DNA of 64,000 nt from Lichenostomus cassidix (GCA_008360975.2 CM039188.1:27493944-27557943); one strand, 5' to 3'. Positions 1 to 15,194 are shown, counted from the stretch's first letter. Program-made: numbers and translations. The notes: generated by a model not told the origin, from the sequence alone.

Positions 1-157
1 GACTGGTCCTAATTCTTTGTTTAATGTGGTAAAGGAATTATTATAAATCTCTATGTGAAACTATTTTAACATGTAACAATTCATAACTTTCTTACTGTAA
101 ATGCCTGGTATTTCACTAGAACACTGTAAAACATGGCTTTTTGTTTTATTCTCACAG
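1..157 (+). other. SEC22A: SEC22A intron (3' part)
   Basis: This is AT-rich intron sequence that ends in a pyrimidine-rich tract and the acceptor CTCACAG just before the coding exon at 158. The upstream part of the gene lies outside the window. I see nothing else in it. Confidence 0.85.
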
Positions 158-223
158 AATGAAGGTGAAGATTTCAGCTATGTTATTGCATTTTTTCTTG
201 GAACGGCAGCCTGTTTGTACCAG
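158..223 (+). CDS. SEC22A: SEC22A penultimate coding exon
   Basis: This 66-nt exon encodes 22 residues in frame 0, with the core [11 protein letters not shown]. It is flanked by the acceptor CTCACAG and the donor GTGTGT. The sequence matches the C-terminal membrane region of vertebrate SEC22A as I remember it, where an acidic loop (NEGEDF here) leads into a hydrophobic segment. SEC22A is a SEC22-family protein of the ER and early secretory pathway. It has an N-terminal longin domain and, unlike the SNARE SEC22B, a hydrophobic multi-spanning C-terminus. Only that C-terminus is present here. The exon joins in frame to the next one (Q then CYLFVYY). Exon order is seen directly; the protein's role is family knowledge. 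Confidence 0.93.
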
Positions 224-2943
224 GTGTGTTTTTCTGTTTGCATAATTCACTAGAGTTTAGAAACATTATCCAGTCATACATAAATGTCATCCTGTTTTCT
301 TAAATGTCACAGATACTTGAATTGGGTGATTATAAAAAATAATTTCTGCTCTGTTTTATTTCATTAATCATAAACTATCACGTGGTAGTAGCTTGATACA
401 AAGAGCTTCTGTTTGCTGGCATTTTTTCTCCAGTGGGATGATTAAAACAATTAAGACAATTATCTTGTAAAGTCACAAGCAGTGGAGGTTATGTTTTTTT
501 CTTGAAGTAAGAGTTTCATAGTTCAAATAGACATAAACATCTGAATAAATATCTTATTGCTTCTTCCCTTTGGGCAGATTTGAAGTAAATACAATAAAAC
601 CTAAGCACTACACCCCAGAATTTTCCTTACTTTTTGCCTTAATGTGCATCTCCTTCCTTTTCAAAGCTTGTGGCCACTTTTTGCTATGTTTTCCTGCTCC
701 TGCCTGATACTTCCCCTTGCTGCTTTTCATGTCTGTCGATTTTCCATTTCTGCCTCTGAATTTGACTTTCCTGTATAATTCATAGCAAGGTATTCTGACG
801 TCCCATCATGCTGTATTGTCTTGTTCAGTTAATAGCAATACAGCAGTGTGTCTCTGGTTTCCAAAATATGTTTGTAGCCCAGGTGTGCAGGCAAAAGAAT
901 AGGACTTACATGGCATGTGATGTTTTAGGCTCACTGACATGTCTAGTGTTGTTTCATAGTTTCTAGTGTTTTATAAAGAAGAAAAAGTAACAACTGTCTC
1001 AGTTGTACCAGAAGTGCAAAGCATCAGGAGCTGAGCCTTCAGTCATCTCCAAACATTTATTAAAAAAAAAAAAAAAATCAAAATCTTCTCTGAAGTAGCA
1101 CAGAGGAGCTTTCTCCATAAAAGCATGCTCAGTAATTGCCATGATAACATTTCCCTTTAGTAGAAGAAAAACACCCCTCAGGAGTTTCCTAACAGCAGTT
1201 GTTATAGTAAGCTGTGAAAACTGCAGTGTTTTGGCCTTTTGACTGGTTTTTTTGGCCTTTTCATCTTTTCTGTAAGGGGCAAATCCAGTAGTTCAGACCT
1301 AGACTAACAAAAGATACGCTTCAGGATTCACTTAAAACAGTTCCTCTGTAAAATTCACGATCATTCGACATCATGTTACAGTAACATTTTTAAACTACTG
1401 TAGTATTTGTTTTTTCAAACCTTTATTAATCATTTTGATGAAGCATATCCTGACGCATATTTTCATCTTGGAAGCAGTCACACTTGTTCTTACATTGTCA
1501 GTGGAAGCGACAACACTAGGAAATGATCTGAATTCTCATTGCTGAGATACTAGTGCCAACTAATTGCTCTTTTAGATATGATTTGTGAAACTGTCAGCAC
1601 AAGTAGATTGCATTTACTCTGCTCAGAATGGCCAAGCGGGTTCAGAACAATTGTGTCTAGATTCTGAAACGTGCAGATTATTCATCTCTAGTTTTACTTT
1701 GCTTTGGAGGAAGGGCATGAAAATCTTAGTGATAATGCCAGTACTCACCTCTCTGACAATATTTAGATATCCAGAAACTAAAAGTAACTTTGTAGATCTC
1801 AGCCAGATTTGCAGTGGAAATGCTTGCTTTATAACAAAGTGGTTGAGTTCAAACAGAATATAAAGTAGCCTCAATAAATTGCATTGTTCAGTTGCCCTTT
1901 TTTGAGGAACATGAAAAATGAAAAGAAAATTAAGTAGAGTTTTTTTGACTGATAAAACATGGCAAATGCCCAGGAAGAACAGAAATGGCACTTAGATAAT
2001 CTGATGATGGATGCTGTTAAATCTGTGTGCCCATGGTTATAAATCCACTGGGAACAGATTTGGAATAGAAAGTAAGCTTAAATACTGTTGTTATCTACCT
2101 TAAAGCTCAGCAAAAACTTTCTTCAGCAGACATAACTTGAATCCAGGAAAGGGGCAAAGGATTTTTTTTGTTTTTTTTAAATTTTGTAGCAGTTAAGGGA
2201 GTAGTTCCAGCAACAGAAGAAATGAAACTGTCTGGGTAAAAACTCTGTCCTTTCGGAGATAAAAACTGAGGCAAGAGACTTGAGCAGATTTCCAGTTACA
2301 GTAGGAAGAAAGCTGAACAAGGAACTGTGGCCAGTCCTGACACTGTGTACACTACAGTGTGCAGAACAGACCCTAACATGTGGTAGAACTGCAGTGGAGT
2401 AGTTGTGTTTCTCTCCAAATGGGATCAGTCATGGCAGCTGAAGCAGGGCAGTGGGTGTGGGCCTCTGCACCTGCCAGTTAACCCTCAGCAGCACTGTGCC
2501 TGGACACTGGGAGGTGTCTGGGGGATTGCCTTGTGCTGAGCTGGGGGACCCTGGTACTGTCCCTGTCCTTCCATTGCTTTCCTGAAAAAGACTTAACAGT
2601 GGCTCTTGTTCCTTCTCCACTGCTTGAGTACAACAGAGTGTATTTTGACCAGAGATTGCCAGGGACATCCACTTTCTTTTTGTCATGGGCCACTCATTGC
2701 AGGTTGTAGTTAATTATTATGAGAGAATTGTTTTCAGAGAGGTTTAATGCAAGCAAAATGTAACCTTGTATTGATATCAGGTACTCTTCACCCTTCTATG
2801 ACTGCTGAATTGATAACGTGTTTATAGGTTTGTTTTGGACTTTTCTCTGGTTTGTTCTGTAACTTTTCAGTGACCAAGTAGTGTTTCTTCAGCAGACGTT
2901 ATTTTCCATGAGGTAACCTGATTTGTTTCTTATTTCCTGACAG
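224..2943 (+). other. SEC22A: SEC22A last intron
   Basis: This 2.7-kb intron runs from GTGTGT to CCTGACAG. It is AT-rich and carries a run of 16 A at 1062-1077. Short open frames on both strands (for example 1585-1863 and 1623-1991) show no domain that I recognise. I see no repeat family that I can name. Confidence 0.85.
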
Positions 2944-3144
2944 TGTTACCTGTTTGTGTACTACACAGGCTGGAGGAATGCCAAATCCTTCCTGACTTTT
3001 GGGTTGATCTGCCTGTGTAACATGTACCTGTATGAACTGCGCAACCTGTGGCAGCTCTTCTTCCATGTGACTGTGGGAGCTTTTTCTACCTTACAAATCC
3101 GACTGCGACAACCCCAGGGAAAGTCCCCTGATTACAATGTCTGA
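2944..3144 (+). CDS. SEC22A: SEC22A last coding exon with stop codon
   Basis: The exon begins after the acceptor CCTGACAG and encodes 66 residues plus TGA (3142-3144). Hydrophobic segments are visible: [10 protein letters not shown], then a polar turn, then [18 protein letters not shown], and [17 protein letters not shown]. The protein ends in a short hydrophilic tail, KSPDYNV. This closely matches the end of human SEC22A, with a few substitutions in the tail. An internal Met codon at 2956 gives an open frame of 62 residues, but it is not a real start: the frame continues in from the splice junction. The adjacent gene ADCY5 points towards it, as in mammals. Confidence 0.96.
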   Translation, partial: CYLFVYYTGWRNAKSFLTFGLICLCNMYLYELRNLWQLFFHVTVGAFSTLQIRLRQPQGKSPDYNV

Positions 3145-3270
3145 CAAGTCCTGGAACGTTGAGACAGAGTCTTGTTCCAATAGTTACTCTCAGGAATGTA
3201 AAGCTGTTCTCCAAAAGAAGAAGCTGTCTGGATGGGGCTTTTTTTTTAATAAATCAATGTAAGATGCCTG
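3145..3270 (+). other. SEC22A: SEC22A 3' UTR (short form, probable)
   Basis: The UTR follows the TGA stop and contains AATAAA at 3248-3253, preceded by a T run. The 3' limit is an estimate, placed about 15-20 nt after the signal. A longer form could use the ATTAAA near 3744. Confidence 0.6.
3248..3253 (+). terminator. SEC22A: SEC22A poly(A) signal AATAAA
   Basis: A canonical AATAAA lies 104 nt after the stop codon. A GT-rich stretch (GATGCCTGTGG) follows, as expected downstream of a cleavage site. Confidence 0.6.
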
Positions 3271-6200
3271 TGGACATTTTTCACTCGGTGGTTGAACCTT
3301 TTTTTTAATTATTTTTTTATTTTCTTGAAAAGGACACAAAGGAATATGGGACTAGAGGAGGAAGGAGGAGCATATCCATGCTGTCAAATGTATGTATGGA
3401 CACCAATTTTGTGGAATATGACTGGTGGCATAAAAAAGCTTCATTCATACATTCATGGAGATGCTCTGATATGGAATTATCTGATGTTACCAGATGATCA
3501 CATTATCTGGTGATAATGTGGAAACACATTTGTACGCTAATGGAGAAATGTGTAGAGTATGTTCTGCATATCATGCAAGCTTTTCAGTTCCAAGGTCAGT
3601 TTTGCCTTTGTGAGGCAGTAGGGAATAGGCTAAATAAGTAATAATAATGCTATTGCATACTAGCAAACTAGATGTGGAATATGTAAGATACTAAATTTTG
3701 GAATGTTTTCTTTCACATTGACATATATGTGAATGTTTTCTTAATTAAAATATAAGCTGGAAACTCAGTTTCTGGGGATTGGCTTCGCCTGTGGTGCTCT
3801 GTCTTGTGCTGTAAGTTCTTTAATGTGTTTTCTTTTATGATTTTCTTTTAATTCTTTAAAAGTGATTTATGTATGTAGGGTTCATTTTTTGTAATTATTC
3901 AAGAAGTTCTGCCACTTAACCCAGGATTCTTGCACTCTTCATGTGTTCAGACTCTGGAAGGGTTGAAAGAGAAAGGATTGGTGAGTAAATGGAGTGACCT
4001 GCACATGTTGGAAAACTGCTCTTCTTTTTATATGTTCTTCCTTACTTTCAGAAATGGATGAATAATTAGCTCAAACCTGAGATATAAACAGTTGGTGACA
4101 GGAAAATAATAAATCAGTCTGTTTAGCTTAAGCAAGGAATACAGGGATTGTGTTGATTCTTACAGCTTTATGGGTTGGGTGTTTTTGTGTTGGGATAAAA
4201 CCTCTTTGATCTAGACTTGTGCTTGGGAGAACCACTGTATGCTCCAAAAGCTGGTGAATCAACCAGCAAACCCCAGCCAGCCATAGTCCCACCATCACTT
4301 ACACTGGGGTTCTATTTTTATATGACAGTTAGTTACGATGTTTCATAATGTACAAATAGATGTAGGTTTTTATCTACAAGTTGTAATCAAGCATTAATGG
4401 CAGGGAGGTTGCCATGCTCTTGTGTTGCTGGATTTGGGAATTGGCAGAGCTTTGCTCTGCTGTGAAATGGTGGTCCAGGCAAATTACTAAAATGTTATGG
4501 TTTTAAATAAGTAATTTAGTGTCATAGTTTATGACCAAGAAGAAAGAAACTGGGTATCTGATTTTCCTTTTAAGTAGATGGGGAATTAGTTAAGAAAATT
4601 GTGCAAAATACAGTCAAGAAGAAGTAGAGAATGAAACTGCAGTGGGAACTGAAGAGGTGTGTCTCAGACTGCTGTCTGAGGTGAAGCCCTTGGAGACCCC
4701 TTGGTGTGCAGGCTCCAGGTTTGGTGCTTGGCAGTTGATTCCCTTCCCTCCCCACTTTGAACCAGAGAAGAACATGTTTATGAACATGAGCAGCAAACAG
4801 CCTTTGCTTAGCACCAAGAATTGCTAGTATTAGCATTCAGTGCACCTTTCTGAAAAGGTGAAGAGCAGTCCTTTTCCATTTAAAATCAGATTAAAAGAGA
4901 GAGCTATTATGTTTTCAGCATAAAACCAGGTTTCATTTCACTTACAGCATCTAGAAGAATCCTTATAGCTGTCTTTTCTCCTTCATTGATAGGTAGGGAA
5001 GCTACTATGAATGCCTGAAGTACTGCTTCTTTTTTAACTTGAGTTGTTGTGCACATACAGAATGTTCTATCATTTCTTCAGTTTATATGTTGGCAGAGAA
5101 TTTTGTTTTCTCTGAGGCACCTTCCCTTCCTGCTCTTCCTAAAGATACATTTTTAAGGTATGAAAACTTCCTTTGTCATAGCATCTGGAGCCATTATTCC
5201 ATTCCAGTTATGCTGGCATTAAACTAATTGCTGACTAGCAGGTATAATGAACAAATGCAACTGTCAGTGTAACAGAAAACAGTTGGGGTTTTGTTTGCTT
5301 GTTTTTATAGCACTGATAAAAATCCCATTTCACAATGAAAAGTTAATGAGCATGACTGTTCTTCATTACGTGGTATTACTAGGTGCTAAAAGCATGGCTT
5401 CTTAGCATATTTGAGTTTGTAATATTAGAACTTGCTGACATTTGGTGTGAGATGAGAACCAAGATACAGCAGGCCAGGTTGGAGGTGAAAATTTATTAAG
5501 AATTCCCAGGATTTCCTATTTGCTTATACAAACACAACACTCAGAGCAGGGGTTTCCCTGCTGATTTTACCAGGTGCTTGAGTTGCCAGACTGAGGAACG
5601 TGAACTCAGGAATGTTGATTACTCTCTTGAACCATGGCTTTACTTCAGTTTGAATTGCAGAAGGCCCTTTCATGGTAGCTCGATTGTTCTGTGGGATTTA
5701 GTAGAAGCAGAGCCCATTTCATGCTGTATTTATGAAGACCTTCTGAAGGTTGGAATGGGTTCATCCAACACCCACAATAGCAGATTAATCTTTGAGTAAG
5801 GTGCCACTGTTTGTATTTGCTTTCAGGAAGGAATGACCAAAGGCTTGACTGACTGACTGACTTACACAAGGTATGTATATAATGCTGTTTCCAGTAGATG
5901 GCAATAGTTATTTGCATCTGAAATTCTGTGTTAAGGGATCTCTGGGGCCAGCTGCTTACAGGGCAGTTCGCTCGAGCTGGTCTCCTGTGGAGTTTTTTAT
6001 TGGCAGGGCAGTGCTGTGCTGCCCCAGCCTCCCCTCCGAGGTGTCAGTGCTGGGCTCTCCCGCTGCGGTAACTCCCCTTTCCCAGCGGGAGCCACGGCAC
6101 AGGGCTGACCCCAGCAGTGCAGGTGGGGACTGAGAGCTGCTCAGGGACAGAAATGAAAATATGTTACTCTGCTTTTTACAGGAGACTGCCTGGCTCCCAA

Positions 6201-7584
6201 GTGGCAGGAGAATGCTGCTGCTCCTGCCCCCCATCCTGCCTGAAATTCAATTTTCTCAGTCCTCCCCACAACCTCCACAGAGCCTTCTTGCTCCTGCAGT
6301 TGAAAGGCTGTGGACATAGGGGGTCAAGAGCATGAAAGCTTGAGCTTTTTCAGCTTAAAACAGCTGAGCTGCCCTTTTCACAGCAGCATCCCAAGCTTGC
6401 TCTCTGTGACAACTCCTGAACTTCAGTCTAGAAGTGATGGTGCCCTGAGGAGCAGTTGAGAAGCTTAACAGAATGCAAGTATTTGCCTCTGGGCATACTT
6501 TTTGGCCAGATGCTTGTGTCCACGGATGTTGTGTAACACATAAGCAGCCCGGCCGGGGATATTTGCTGTTCAGGACACACGAGTAAGAAATTCACTGTGT
6601 CCCAAGTGTATCATTTTGTTAAGTGCAGGCAGATACTTGATGTAGCCAGATCTGTGTTGGGGAGAAGTGGCTAAACACCTTGAAATTCATCAAAATGCTT
6701 TCTGTGTGGGAAAAAGATGCATTTGGAGAAACTGTTCAGCTAGTCTGTGGGCAGTAACTGAAATGAGAGGGCACAGCATTGGAGACTCCTACCTTCCCTC
6801 CCCTGGGGAATAATACCCTTATCCAGGTAGTTAAAAAAATTTTTGCTTACATCAGGTAATATCCTAAACTGCTGTTTGTATGATTATTTATGAAAGCATA
6901 GAAATTAAATAGTTCTCCACCAACTTTGGTAAAGACTGATACCTTAAATGCTTCATGGCTTTTTGTTCCTGCAGCTGTGTTCTCAGTACACTCATAAAAT
7001 CCCTCCTAACTCGTAACAGATTGTAGGGCATTTGGTTCTTGGCTGCCTGTGTAGTGTCTTCCAAACTAAAAGAAGTCAGCTGGAAGCTGCAGGGTTTTGT
7101 TTCTCAGCTCTACCTCAAGCTCCTGTTAATTGGTCCAGTTATGTGTAGCATTTACTTTTACCTGTAAAGATTGAAAATGTTGCAGTGGCAGCAGTGCTGC
7201 CCCCTTCCAGTGTCCTTGAGAGGACAAGTACAGAGCTACCTGGGGAATTCTTTGGCAAAGGTGATGTGCTTTTTAAAATACAAACTTTTTTTTTTTTTTT
7301 AAACAGGATGCACACACACAAATTTAAGCTGTTCAGTCATGCCAGTAATTTTGTCTGCTGCCCTGAGACTTACTCCAAGGGCAGTGTGTGTACAAGAAGG
7401 AGCCAGGGGCTGTTTCATGTGCAGCCAAGCCCTTGGGGCTCTGTAACTGGGCAGAGCACAGCACCAGGGCATCCATCAATGCCAGACAAGACCTGGATGT
7501 TTCTATTTGCAGATCCAGCATCTCCTACACAACTTATGTCTGATCCCACCAGCCAGATGCAGCTAAAATAAAACAGAGACACTT
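3271..7584. other. Intergenic region between SEC22A and ADCY5 3' ends
   Basis: This region separates two convergent genes and holds no gene that I can support. It contains a GACT tetranucleotide run near 5846-5862, a GC-rich patch at about 5935-6260, and a T run near 7286-7300. Open frames such as 7185-7571 (128 codons) have no recognisable domain and are probably chance. Part of the left end could be a longer SEC22A 3' UTR. Confidence 0.6.
5935..6260. other. GC-rich patch with perfect 9-bp inverted repeat
   Basis: This patch is richer in G+C and CpG than its surroundings. CTCCCGCTG at 6057-6065 pairs exactly with CAGCGGGAG at 6083-6091 across a 17-nt loop. It could be a decayed CpG island, a regulatory site, or just base composition. 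No promoter or exon can be shown. Confidence 0.35.
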
Positions 7585-7600
7585 TACCAGTGAAACAGTG

Positions 7601-7606
7601 TTTAAT
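7601..7606 (-). terminator. ADCY5: Candidate distal ADCY5 poly(A) signal ATTAAA
   Basis: TTTAAT on the + strand reads ATTAAA on the - strand. It is followed on the - strand by GTGTCTCTG and a TTTTATTTT stretch, which suits a downstream element. ATTAAA is the common second-choice hexamer. Confidence 0.4.
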
Positions 7607-8266
7607 ATAGTTAAATTACTTAAATAGATTTCAATTTCCATGGGAAATCATAACTGTATCCATTTTTGCAAGATCCAGAGTAAAGAGTGTGTGAATACCC
7701 CTTGAAATGATCATGACACACTGTCAACAATCACAGCTAGAGATACTGGGGACTTGAAATTTCATTGACAACACAACTTCATAAGATGAATCAAAAGTTA
7801 AGAAGACCGCAGACTTTCGGAAAGCAGAAAGCAAACCTAAAACCAAGTGTATGGCATGAAGGTAATGAAACTGAGTGAGGGACAAAGGGGATGGGAGGTG
7901 GAGGAAGGGGAGAAAGGCATAACAGCGTGATGCAACTTAAGTATTTTGCAAACCAGGAAAGATGTAAAGGAGCAAAAGTATAGTACAAGGGCAGACTTGG
8001 CAGTTTTACAGAAGTCAATATACTATACTTTTCAGAGATGTTTCCTAGTGGAAGGGAGAAGGGAAGGGGCGATGCCATTTAAGCTCATGTTTAAATGGCT
8101 TAATGCTTGGGTCATGCTTAGCAATAGAGCAAATTAATTAAGACAGGCCCATGGATTTTCACTTATTCTCATTGTTGAGTAGGAAAAAGAAATCGCCACC
8201 ACCATAGTGCAATCATTATGCTGTTAGTACTACAATAATTCTGCCCTGAGAAGAGTGGAAAACAAG

Positions 8267-8272
8267 TTTATT
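8267..8272 (-). terminator. ADCY5: Candidate proximal ADCY5 poly(A) signal AATAAA
   Basis: TTTATT on the + strand reads AATAAA on the - strand, about 1.7 kb after the stop codon. It could support alternative polyadenylation. Confidence 0.35.
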
Positions 8273-9988
8273 AAATGTCAAAAGATTGGAGTAATTTTTA
8301 GTGATAGCCAAATTCAATATCAAAACTTTCCCCTCACAGAATATAAAAAATATAGCTTTTTTAAAATTATTTTCTTTTTTAATAAAATACCAAGGGATTT
8401 TTCTTTAATAGTTAGAAAAGGTACATAAATGATAACAGTGAACTACTCAGAAACCCCCCACGAGTGATGAAGATGCCCAACACAGTATCAATGGCACTAT
8501 TTTAAGGTCAACCACCTCTATACACACTTGCCATCATCATCTTTTTTGAAGATCATCTAATTCCTGAAAATTGAAAATCTGTGAATCAGTTTAAATAAGT
8601 GCTTACTATAGGAAAGTCAACTTGATGCTGCAGCACATGGTTCCTTGTAATGTCACATGGCAGTTACAATGTCAGACAAGTCTCAGATCACCAGGATTCT
8701 ATTAAGACCATCTACGAAAAATGATTTTTTTTTTCCTTTTCTCATAAGAGCTCCTGTTAAGAGTTAGCAGATTTGGTTAGAGCTCTTTTTGACATGTTAA
8801 ATACCATCTCAGTAGCTAAAACTCAAAGGTCCTGTTTCCATTGGGAAGCCGCCACCCTCTGCTGGAATGCTGCATGGAACAACTCTGTGACTACCGCGGG
8901 TTTTTTCCTCTTCTTTGGGGTTGTAGATTTTTTTCTGGATTTTCATATTAAAATGCATCTGATTCAGCCTGGAAACTCACCTGTTTGTTGTTGGTTGATT
9001 GTATAGTGATAATCTGAAAACTGCCAAGTCTGTGTTCAGAGTATTATGCAGAAAAAAATTACACAAAAGTCTACAGGTTATATACACCTCCCCCCACACC
9101 TCGGTGTGGACAGCCTGCCTTCTAATTTATATATAATTTACAAAATATAGAATTTGGTATATCTGTTAGATCTCCATGTTTTCAATATTACAAAATAAAA
9201 AATACAAAAAAACCCACAACAAATTTCAGGGGAGTTCCCCCCACAAAGTGTCTCTTGTTTACATCTAGTCTTTCCCATGTAAACTGATAGATACCAAAGA
9301 AGAGCACAGACGACTTTTTAATAAATATGGTTGTAGAGCCATCTTCCTTTATCTTGATCTTCCCCTTCATCAGGTGTGCCAGCCCCACTCAGAAGAGCAG
9401 TCATTTAGTCATGGAGAAGAAGGGAGAAGAGGGGGCCAAGGCTATAATGTCTTTTCACACTAAAACATTACCAATGCCCTTCTAAAAGGCCTTTTTGTGT
9501 GCTGCAACAGTGGGTGTCAGTTTTGAAAGCCCATTCAAAACAGCTAATAAAAGCACAGTGGTACACTTCAGATAGCTGGCAGTATGGGATGGAAACATTA
9601 TGGGAGTGCAAATCCATTCCAAAATAATGCTTTGTAGTGAATCATACATTCCTTCAACCAAGTAAATGTTGTGTTGCGTCAATAAATACTTAAATAGCTT
9701 CTTATGCCATCCTGTGGTAGCAGCCTTTTGAAAAATGCTGAATTCATGTCTTATCTGTGAACTCTGTAGTGCACATCTTTGGTCAACTTGGCCAGGAACA
9801 ACTCCAAGGTGGTTTCTTTCTCTTGTCTTTCATGATGGGTGGCCAAAGAAATTGCTGATACCAGCTCTAGAGTCATGGGGTGAAATTTCAACTGCGCCTC
9901 GTGTTCAGCTTCACTGCCAAAAAATGATTCTCTGATTCACAATCCTGGGTAATGCAAAATCCATCTTTGTGTGGCACTGCAGTCAGTG

Positions 9989-10117
9989 CTAACTGATGGG
10001 AGGCCCTTCATTTAGAAAGTAGGTGGTCATTTCTCCTTTGCCTTTGACCTTTATCACCCCTCGGTACTCCAGCTGGTAGTTGTTGGCTGCTAAAACCTGG
10101 TACATGTCCGTGGTTAC
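9989..10117 (-). CDS. ADCY5: ADCY5 exon 21, end of C2 domain and stop
   Basis: This exon gives 42 residues plus TAG (9989-9991), in phase 0 after the acceptor TTCTGCAG. It starts [14 protein letters not shown] and ends [15 protein letters not shown] holds the lysine that corresponds to the C2 lysine contacting ATP phosphates (K1065 in rat AC2 numbering). The final residues differ slightly from human (GGPPLS there, from memory). The exon continues into the 3' UTR. The open frame that extends to 10201 is intron read-through. Confidence 0.96.
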   Translation of the reverse strand, partial: VTTDMYQVLAANNYQLEYRGVIKVKGKGEMTTYFLNEGPPIS

Positions 10118-13089
<2,972 letters not shown>

Positions 13090-14210
13090 CTAGTTTAGGG
13101 GGGAGACATAGTCATGCACTTATACTTCAGTAGCTGCTCTGGGGAGGGGGAAAAAAGCTGAAAATTAAGTTGCAGTGAGGACAGAAATAGAAGGGGGGAA
13201 ACTGCAAAGGAGAGCAGAACCAGAGATGCAGAAACTTGTGTTTTGCAGTGGAAAATGTTCCATCTCTTCATGTGCATGCACATATGGAAAAGCAGGCAGA
13301 GAATAATGCCAGAATCCAGCATTGTATTTCTGAGGCCTAAACTGGGTAACCACTCAGCTCACCCCTTCCATTGTTTTACCATTTATAAATGAGGATTACA
13401 GTCTTTATCTGCTTCCCAAAGAGGTTTAATTAATTGTTGTTTCCTCAGTGCCTTGTACTCAAACCACAAAGACCTATAATTAGAATGATGTCCTGCCACC
13501 CAGAAGGTAGAAAATCCAAATAAAACCTGCAGTCCTGTGGCCTCCCCAGCCATGAGTGCTGGACAGAGCCCAGGCCTGTCCTGCTTGCTTGAGAATCACA
13601 TACAATGCCCCAGCATCCCTCATGGGCACAAGTAGTGAAAACATTAACAGTGAACCCAGGGACAGGAGCACAGTGTGGCATTATCCACAGTGTGTTGGTT
13701 ATCCAGTACTGCTGCCTGGGAGCTAATGAAGGCTGGACACTGAGCCAGTTCCCACTGCTTAACAGGAAAGTGAATGAAAATGCAAATGGGAATCTTTCAC
13801 ACCCTTGAACTCAGCAAACTAAACCTCACTGAACTCTGGGAAACAATTCAGCAGTGAATATAAGCTTCCTATATTTATAAATTGTGTTATATTACATGTT
13901 CCTGCAGCAGTAATGGCTCAGTTGCCCTAATCTCAGCCTTCAGATCTATAACCCTTTACCATGGAGACCATCCAAAGTGCATTTAAAAGGAAAAAAGGGG
14001 TTGAAGAAAATAACTAGGATGAGTAGCACAGAGTATGCAAAGTACCAGAGGAGAGCAGAGCATTATTAGCATGCCCAGTTATAAGCCAGACTCAGATTAA
14101 ATTCAAAGGCACTTTATCACACTCCTCAACTCGACAGTGAACAGCTCAGTAGTTTTATATTAATGCCAAAGACCACATCTAATCCTCCCACACAGCCAAC
14201 ACCCACTAAC
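13090..14210 (-). other. ADCY5: ADCY5 intron 17
   Basis: This 1.1-kb intron has the donor GTTAGT and the acceptor AAACTAG. No element is recognised in it. Confidence 0.88.
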
Positions 14211-14343
14211 CTGAAGCTTCCAGAGGAAATCAAGCCTTGCAGTGGATTCCACTTGCTGGGCATGCAAGTACAGTGCCAGGACAAAGACAGTGATGATGAC
14301 AGGGGTCACAATCTTCAGCGCCACTCGTGTCATCACTGGGGGG
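14211..14343 (-). CDS. ADCY5: ADCY5 exon 17, last transmembrane helix
   Basis: This 133-nt exon supplies the last base of a split Cys codon and 44 residues. [21 protein letters not shown] is the predicted twelfth membrane helix. It is followed by the cytosolic linker [17 protein letters not shown], which transmits from the membrane bundle to C2. The first residues (PPVMTR) differ from human (PEHATK, from memory) and lie in the last extracellular loop. The acceptor GGCTGCAG is followed by six C. Confidence 0.94.
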
Positions 14344-15167
14344 CTGCAGCCAAGGAAAGAGCAGAACTTCCCAGTTACTGGAAGAACACAGTTTTGCCAT
14401 GCCCTGCACTTCCTGCTCTGAGGCTAACCAGCTTCTCAGGAAAAAGCTTTTTCTCTTTCCCCTCAAAGCCTGTGTTGGTAAAGGGACAAACAACACCTGC
14501 AAGGAGCTGTGGACTCTGGCTCATGGGTGCCAGTTTCTAAAGGAGGACTTGGAAATTGGAAATGTAAACCAAGTTCTTAGAAAGGGTTGTCATCAACAAA
14601 AAGGCCACTTTTCAGAGAATGGCCATACATGCTGAGGGTGACAATACTGAAATGCTGACAGCCCCTCAGCCTGTGCTCACCCTGTCTTCTGCACTGGCTT
14701 CCCCAGCCTCCTGAGTCTGGAACCGTTCTAACTCATGGCTTCTCTAATCAGTCACTTAATGGGCTTTGTCATGTCAGTGCTCTGTAAGCTGAAAAGAGCA
14801 CTGAGGCACATTCACACCTCCTCTGACAAGCAGCCAAATAAAAACTGATAAATATGAATTATGGTGTTACACAGTATGAAAATATTTTGATAAAATCTTT
14901 GAATTGTATTACAAAAAAGCCCTGAGATGCTCTATAAAGCAAGCTGACATAAGTCCCACAGGAAAGAGGATGCTCTGAGAGTAGCTTATACATACAAAAG
15001 GGCAACACTCAGTCCACTCAGGGCATCTGCACTGTGTTGTACCAGCTCACAGCAATGCACAAACACCACACACTGCTGCTGAGTCTATGTGCTGATATTG
15101 CACCTTGTGAACAGAAAATACATAACAACAAAAACCTATAAAAATATTTCATGCCGGAGTGACTCAC
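14344..15167 (-). other. ADCY5: ADCY5 intron 16
   Basis: This 824-nt intron has the donor GTGAGT. It contains short chance frames only. Confidence 0.85.
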
Positions 15168-15194
15168 CATGAGGATGTATCATTTGCAGACACG
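15168..15194 (-). CDS. ADCY5: ADCY5 exon 16, 27-nt microexon
   Basis: Only 27 nt long, this exon is flanked by the acceptor TTTTTTTCAG and the donor GTGAGTC. It completes a Tyr codon and then reads VSANDTSS plus two bases of Cys. It joins exon 15 (DLLVTANT) to exon 17 (PPVMTR) without breaking frame, as required by the phases on both sides. It lies in the short extracellular loop before the last membrane helix and carries a possible N-glycosylation site, N-D-T. Human AC5 has a similar but divergent loop with a sequon here. Because 27 is a multiple of three, skipping it would remove nine residues without a frameshift. Confidence 0.87.

Larger units (their letters stand above)
7585..9988 (-). 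other. ADCY5: ADCY5 3' UTR (probable extent)
   Basis: The sequence downstream of the ADCY5 stop codon, read on the - strand, is AT-rich with no long sensible frame. The distal end is set by ATTAAA at 7601-7606 followed by T-rich sequence on the - strand. That gives a UTR of about 2.4 kb. An internal AATAAA (minus strand, 8267-8272) could give a shorter mRNA of about 1.7 kb of UTR. The end is inferred, not seen. Confidence 0.5.
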
